Assembly: GCF_003967515.1 (NCBI RefSeq)
Contig: NZ_BIFQ01000001.1
Location: 4,216,001-4,280,000, forward strand
DNA from: Dictyobacter aurantiacus
Lineage (GTDB): Bacteria; Chloroflexota; Ktedonobacteria; Ktedonobacterales; Ktedonobacteraceae
Length of the DNA stretch: 64,000 nt
Direction of reading: 5' to 3'
How positions within the stretch are numbered: position 1 is the first letter of the stretch; each line of letters begins with the position of its first letter. The translations under genes and the position numbers were made by a program. Below the pieces are notes generated by a model. It had not been told where the DNA came from. It worked only from the letters and a program-made list of their open reading frames with translations, and made no database searches. This document shows, in pieces, positions 59,930-64,000 of the stretch.

Positions 59930-59991
59930 TTCGGAGCTCGCCTCCGATGTATGTCCCGATGACGGGACATACATCGGAGGCGAGCTCCGAA
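59930..59991. repeat. Perfect 29-bp hairpin containing a REP-like unit
   Basis: The arms 59930-59958 and 59963-59991 are exact complements around ATGA. Each arm contains TTCGGAG-CTCGC-CTCCGA, a variant of the REP-like family. It lies after rpe and before the peptidase gene on the minus strand, and probably terminates rpe. Confidence 0.8.
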
Positions 59992-60014
59992 CCTATGGGG
60001 TTGTTTTTCGGTGT

Positions 60015-60680
60015 TTATGCGTTGTCGGGAATGGCGTGGCGCAATTTTTCCATTGTTTGCGCCACGCTCTCTTTGTTGTTGTAGACGGCGGAGCCTGCGA
60101 CCAGGAGATTGGCGCCCGCGCGGACAACCTGTGGAATCGTTTCGGCATTGATGCCGCCATCAACCTCGATATCGCACTTCAGATCGCGCTGCCGCAACAT
60201 GCGGTGCAGCGTCTCTATCTTGGGCAGCGTCTCAGGGATAAACAGCTGTCCCCCAAAGCCCGGGTTAATGGTCATGATCAGGATCAAGTCGCAGAAGGGT
60301 AGCATATCCTGCAGCATAAAAACAGGAGTGGATGGATTGATGGCCACCCCGGCCTGTTTGCCGGCTGCCTTGATCTGCTTCAAGGTTTTATGCAGGTGGG
60401 GCGACACCTCCTGGTGCACGATAATGACGTCCGCGCCCGCCTGCGCGAACGTCTCAATATATTCCTGTGGATTGGTGATCATCAGATGGGCTTCGAGGAT
60501 GGCGCTGGTGCAGCCGCGTACGGCCTCCACCACCATAGGGCCCATGGTGATGTTGGGCACGAAGTGCCCATCCATCACGTCGATCTGGATGCGGCGCGCT
60601 CCGGCCGCCTCTACATCCCGCACCTGCTCACCAAGGCGCGTAAAATCCGCGGACAGAATAGAAGGGACGATCTCTACCAT
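60015..60680 (-). CDS. rpe: Ribulose-phosphate 3-epimerase
   Basis: The 221-residue TIM barrel interconverts ribulose-5-phosphate and xylulose-5-phosphate. VPSILSADFTRLGEQ, IDVMDGHFVPNITMGP (metal ligands), LEAHLMI, LIMTINPGFGGQLF and CDIEVDGGINAETI are the family signatures. It lies 12 nt after pgl in the pentose phosphate run. Confidence 0.95.
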   Translation of the reverse strand: MVEIVPSILSADFTRLGEQVRDVEAAGARRIQIDVMDGHFVPNITMGPMVVEAVRGCTSAILEAHLMITNPQEYIETFAQAGADVIIVHQEVSPHLHKTLKQIKAAGKQAGVAINPSTPVFMLQDMLPFCDLILIMTINPGFGGQLFIPETLPKIETLHRMLRQRDLKCDIEVDGGINAETIPQVVRAGANLLVAGSAVYNNKESVAQTMEKLRHAIPDNA

Positions 60681-60692
60681 GGAATCTAACTC

Positions 60693-61430
60693 CTACTTCT
60701 GTTTGCGCAGTTTCCCGGCCGCGGCCTTATCCAGCATCCATGTCACCTCACCACGGCTGGGGTGTACAATCTGCGCTGGATATTCATCTGGCTGCTGCTC
60801 CCCCTCCAGCACGGCCGCGACGGCTTCATCTTTTTCCGCCCCTGTTACCAGGAACAGAATGTGGCTGGCCGCGTTGATCAGACGAGGCGTGAAGGTCAGG
60901 CGGTCGGGTGGTGGCTTGGGAACTGAGACAGGCATCACTAGCCGCTGCTGCTCGCGTAGCGATCCTTGATGGGGGAAGAGCGAGGCGGTGTGTCCCTCGG
61001 GTCCCATGCCCAGCTGGATCAGATCAAACTGGGGGACATCATCTGTGCCAAATGCACGCTTCATCTCTTGCGTATAGGCGAGAGAGGCGGCATCGCGATC
61101 GGATTGATCGGCGGGTGTGCGATGGATATGTTCGGCTGGGATCGGCAGTTTGCTCAGCATCACCTCGTTGGCCATGCGATAATTGCTCTCAGGATCGTCC
61201 GGGGACACGCAGCGCTCATCGCTCCAGAAGATCTCGACCTTGGACCAGTCGATCTGGTCGCGATACGGTTCGCTGGCCAGCAGCCCATAGAGTTTTTTTG
61301 GAGTTGAGCCACCCGATAAGGCCAGTGTAAACTGACCGTGGGCCGCAATAGCCTCCCTGGCGGTGTGCACAATATAGTCGGCCGCTGAACGGCTGAGCTG
61401 CTCAGTATCAGAAAAAATGGTAACGTCCAT
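60693..61430 (-). CDS. pgl: 6-phosphogluconolactonase
   Basis: The 245-residue product hydrolyses 6-phosphogluconolactone. LALSGGSTPKKLYGLL, IFWSDERCVSPDDPESNYRM and LGMGPEGHTASLFP are typical. I chose ATG 61430 because GGAG lies 6 nt upstream; TTG 61442 overlaps that site. It follows opcA by 37 nt. Confidence 0.94.
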   Translation of the reverse strand: MDVTIFSDTEQLSRSAADYIVHTAREAIAAHGQFTLALSGGSTPKKLYGLLASEPYRDQIDWSKVEIFWSDERCVSPDDPESNYRMANEVMLSKLPIPAEHIHRTPADQSDRDAASLAYTQEMKRAFGTDDVPQFDLIQLGMGPEGHTASLFPHQGSLREQQRLVMPVSVPKPPPDRLTFTPRLINAASHILFLVTGAEKDEAVAAVLEGEQQPDEYPAQIVHPSRGEVTWMLDKAAAGKLRKQK

Positions 61431-61467
61431 ACAATGCTCCAAAAGAAAGTTGTACTAAAACCTGTCG

Positions 61468-62748
61468 TTACGCCAGTAAATCGAACACCTCATGTAACGT
61501 CTCTTCGTAGAGGTGATCGCGCCCCATGATCTCTAACTCGTTGTGTAGCAGATCGCTTTCTTTATGGGTCGCTGCTATATTCACGGTTCGAGGGGGACGT
61601 GCGCTTCCAGGTACTTCGACAGAAGTGAGTACATGATCATCGTCATCGACCCGCTGGATCGTAAAGGTGGCCTGTTTCCCGTTGATGTTGCTGGTCATAT
61701 GTACCATGCATAGGGTACCGGGCGCGGATTTCTCGAGTGCCCGTGGCCGAATCGTGATGCGGATCCCACCCAGTGGCGCGCTGTTGCGTTTGCCGCCAGT
61801 GGTTGTCAGTGGCTGTGTCACGACCTTCGCCATATTCCGTTCGGACATATGCCAGGAATAGGTCCCTGTCTCGTGATCAAGGTTCTTATCGGCTGGATCT
61901 TCCGACAGCTGCCAGCCCAGGCGCGTCTTGAGCCACGCCGCCAGCAGGAGCGCGCGGATAGGATTCTTTGGGTTCGAATGGTGATCGAGGGCCTGTGTGG
62001 AGGTAGCGACGGTATGCTCGATCAAAATAGAATCGACGCCCATCACGTAGGGGCGATATTCCGCGATATCAAAGAACTGAGCAATTAATTCACGCCAGGG
62101 CGTCACACGTCCCCATGTAAGGTCGCTGAGCGCGCAATGTGGCGACTTCTGTAGAATAGCAGAAGCGTCCTGAATCTGCTCTTCCGGCTGTAAAAAATGG
62201 CTCGAATCGATAAGGACCCGATTACTGATATTGATCAAGCGATGAAAGATTTCATGGTCTTTGGGTAGATCATTTAACCACCATAAATACACGGGGAGAT
62301 CAGGTTTTAATGTAGATTGTACAATATTATCTACATACTTGATGGCTGCGCCACTCACTGAGACGGTAATCTGTTCAAAGTGATGGCGCATGATATCTGA
62401 AATGATGGGGAAGGAACGCAGTGTGATCCAGGTCGCGACCTCGCTGGGAGCATCACTGCGCGTATCAAGGATTAAAAGGGTAACCCGTGCGATATGTGTA
62501 CTGGATAAATCACGTAAAATGGCGCTAGCCCGGCGTGCTGACTCAATGTCCTGCACGCAGATGACAAAGTTCAGCACACTGGTGCGTACATTCATATTCT
62601 GACTGATTCGCATGTTGTCGGACGCCAGGTGCCAGAGGGTCGACAATTCGCCTTCGACTTGTTCCTGGTTGACCTTTTTACCTGCCCAGGACAGCTGTTT
62701 TCCGGGGGTTGCGGAGTTATCCATTGCCATTCCTACACCCTTCATCAT
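61468..62748 (-). CDS. opcA: Glucose-6-phosphate dehydrogenase assembly protein
   Basis: The ~426-residue product is of the OpcA family, which helps or allosterically controls glucose-6-phosphate dehydrogenase in actinobacteria, cyanobacteria and Chloroflexota. An N-terminal domain (VLNFVICVQDIESARRASAI, ITVSVSG), LPVYLWWLNDLP, LSDLTWGRVTPWRELIAQFF and a C-terminal domain (NGKQATFTIQRVDD) match it. It follows zwf by 66 nt, as usual. Several Met codons near the start make the exact N-terminus uncertain. Confidence 0.92.
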   Translation of the reverse strand: MMKGVGMAMDNSATPGKQLSWAGKKVNQEQVEGELSTLWHLASDNMRISQNMNVRTSVLNFVICVQDIESARRASAILRDLSSTHIARVTLLILDTRSDAPSEVATWITLRSFPIISDIMRHHFEQITVSVSGAAIKYVDNIVQSTLKPDLPVYLWWLNDLPKDHEIFHRLINISNRVLIDSSHFLQPEEQIQDASAILQKSPHCALSDLTWGRVTPWRELIAQFFDIAEYRPYVMGVDSILIEHTVATSTQALDHHSNPKNPIRALLLAAWLKTRLGWQLSEDPADKNLDHETGTYSWHMSERNMAKVVTQPLTTTGGKRNSAPLGGIRITIRPRALEKSAPGTLCMVHMTSNINGKQATFTIQRVDDDDHVLTSVEVPGSARPPRTVNIAATHKESDLLHNELEIMGRDHLYEETLHEVFDLLA

Positions 62749-62814
62749 TGAACCTCATTGTTCTAAAAGACGACATTGTGCTATCTCTGTTCTTTGCTTG
62801 CTCGTTTCTCGCTC

Positions 62815-63999
62815 TTATGGACGGCGCCAGCGGCGACCATCACGCCAGATGAATTCGTCAGCGGCCTGCGGACCCCACGAACCGGATTCATAAGTATGAA
62901 CCGTGTCGCGTGGTGCGTTCTGCCATTCATCTAAAATGTTCTGCACAAACGACCAGGCGGCCTCTACTTCGTCGCGACGCGTGAAGAGCGTTGAGTCGCC
63001 ATGCATCGAGTCGAGCAAGAGGCGCTCATAAGCCTCTGGCTGTTCACGGACGAAGGATGAACCATAGAAAAAGTCCATATTGACCGATCGAATCTGCATA
63101 TCTGTGCCCGGAACTTTGGCGCCAAATTTGAGCGAAATGCCCTCATCTGGTTGGATGCGCAGCGTAAGGACGTTGGGTTCCACCTGTCCTTGCGTGTCAT
63201 GATCCTTGAACAGCATGAGTGGCGGCTGCTTGAACTGGATAGCGATTTCACTCACACGCTTCGGCAAATGTTTGCCGGTGCGTAAGTAAAATGGTACCCC
63301 CGCCCAACGCCAGTTGTCAATAAACGTCTTTAGCGCAACATAGGTCTCGGTTGTCGATGTGGGCGAGACTCCCTGTTCCTGCAGGTACCCTGGCACCTGT
63401 TTGCCACCGACCCAGCCCGGACCATACTGGGCGCGAATCGTGTTATTCTGTACGTCACGTCCCACTAATGGCTGCAGGGCGTGCAATACCTTTACCTTTT
63501 CATCGCGTACAGAATTGCCGTCGAAGGCGATCGGTGGTTCCATCGCGACCAGGGTCAGCAGCTGCAGCATGTGGTTCTGGATCATATCGCGAATGGCACC
63601 CGATTCCTCGTAGTAGCCCGCGCGCCCTTCCAGACCCAGATTCTCGGCCACCGTAATTTGAACATGATCAACATAGCGACGGTTCCAGACCGGCTCGAAG
63701 ATGCCGTTAGCCAGGCGGAAGACCAGGATGTTCTGTACGGTCTCTTTACCCAGATAGTGGTCGATACGATAGATCTGCTCTTCTTTAAAGACCCTACCGA
63801 TCTGGCGGTTCAGTTCGCGGGCCGTGGCCAGATCGTGTCCAAATGGCTTTTCAACAATGATACGCGTCCAACCCTTACGGTTGCGGTTCAGACCTGCCGC
63901 GCCCAGATTTTGAATGATCTCAGGATACTGGCTGGGTGGTGTGGACAGGTAGAAGATGCGGTTCCCGCTTGTGCCGCGCTCCTGATCGAGCTTGTTCAA
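62815..63999 (-). CDS. zwf: Glucose-6-phosphate dehydrogenase (N-terminus outside window)
   Basis: The C-terminal 394 residues are present; the family has about 490-510, so roughly 100 N-terminal residues including the NADP loop lie beyond 64000. IIVEKPFGHDLATARELN, the active-site YRIDHYLGKETVQNI (His and Lys), ESGAIRDMIQNHMLQLL and the C-terminal WAGVPFYLRTGKHLPKRV confirm it. It oxidises glucose-6-phosphate and heads zwf-opcA-pgl-rpe. Confidence 0.96.
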   Translation of the reverse strand: MNKLDQERGTSGNRIFYLSTPPSQYPEIIQNLGAAGLNRNRKGWTRIIVEKPFGHDLATARELNRQIGRVFKEEQIYRIDHYLGKETVQNILVFRLANGIFEPVWNRRYVDHVQITVAENLGLEGRAGYYEESGAIRDMIQNHMLQLLTLVAMEPPIAFDGNSVRDEKVKVLHALQPLVGRDVQNNTIRAQYGPGWVGGKQVPGYLQEQGVSPTSTTETYVALKTFIDNWRWAGVPFYLRTGKHLPKRVSEIAIQFKQPPLMLFKDHDTQGQVEPNVLTLRIQPDEGISLKFGAKVPGTDMQIRSVNMDFFYGSSFVREQPEAYERLLLDSMHGDSTLFTRRDEVEAAWSFVQNILDEWQNAPRDTVHTYESGSWGPQAADEFIWRDGRRWRRP

Positions 64000-64000
64000 G

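Noticed and set aside
61960..61985. GGTTCGAAT resembling a tRNA T-loop
   Set aside because: It lies inside opcA coding sequence and no cloverleaf can be formed around it.

Overview
The window reads as chromosome of a Chloroflexota bacterium, most likely the Ktedonobacteria (inference). The reasons are several secreted S53 peptidases (sedolisins), an opcA-zwf pentose-phosphate cluster, the DXP-pathway genes ispD/E/F, ClpC, a PIN-TRAM membrane protein, a cluster of GT9 glycosyltransferases, and frequent Shine-Dalgarno-led GTG/TTG starts. No rRNA or tRNA gene is recognisable.

Positions 1-6.2 kb look mobile or accessory. A three-repeat CRISPR array (140-322) is followed by a four-gene set: DEDDh-type exonuclease, orphan C5-cytosine methyltransferase, DUF488 protein and a nucleoside-deoxyribosyltransferase-like protein. 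A 37-nt near-identical direct repeat brackets this set. Then come a peptidoglycan-hydrolase-like protein, an excisionase-like HTH protein and a tyrosine integrase.

Positions 6.3-20.5 kb hold a double-kinase hybrid sensor and four S53 paralogues. Three of these are in a minus-strand run (16148-18373, then 13270-16113, then 10425-13223) and one is divergent (18621-20438). Two paralogues keep the Glu/Asp/Asp/Ser catalytic set. One has lost three of the four residues and another has lost the nucleophilic Ser, so active enzymes sit beside predicted pseudoproteases.

Positions 20.5-33 kb carry small hypothetical genes, an SH3/NlpC hydrolase, an FAD amine oxidase, aroA, a nucleoside phosphorylase and a radical SAM protein. 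They also carry a PadR-headed ABC-transporter operon ending in an alpha/beta hydrolase.

Positions 33-39.6 kb are a minus-strand run with four GT9 glycosyltransferases, a GNAT acetyltransferase and a zinc-ribbon protein. One GT9 appears to start at CTG.

Positions 39.8-64 kb are mostly housekeeping: ispE, a Xer-like recombinase, purine nucleoside phosphorylase, tatA, a pterin dehydratase, ispDF, PIN-TRAM, radA, clpC, rpsA, Nudix, a DmpA-type peptidase, and then zwf-opcA-pgl-rpe for the oxidative pentose phosphate pathway. A foldback repeat lies at 40.9-41.25 kb.

Two structural themes run through the whole window. One is long, perfect, sequence-unique inverted repeats (22-35 bp stems, 0-4 nt loops) in intergenic gaps. 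The other is a small REP-like family in which the stem bases covary between copies while the flanks stay fixed.
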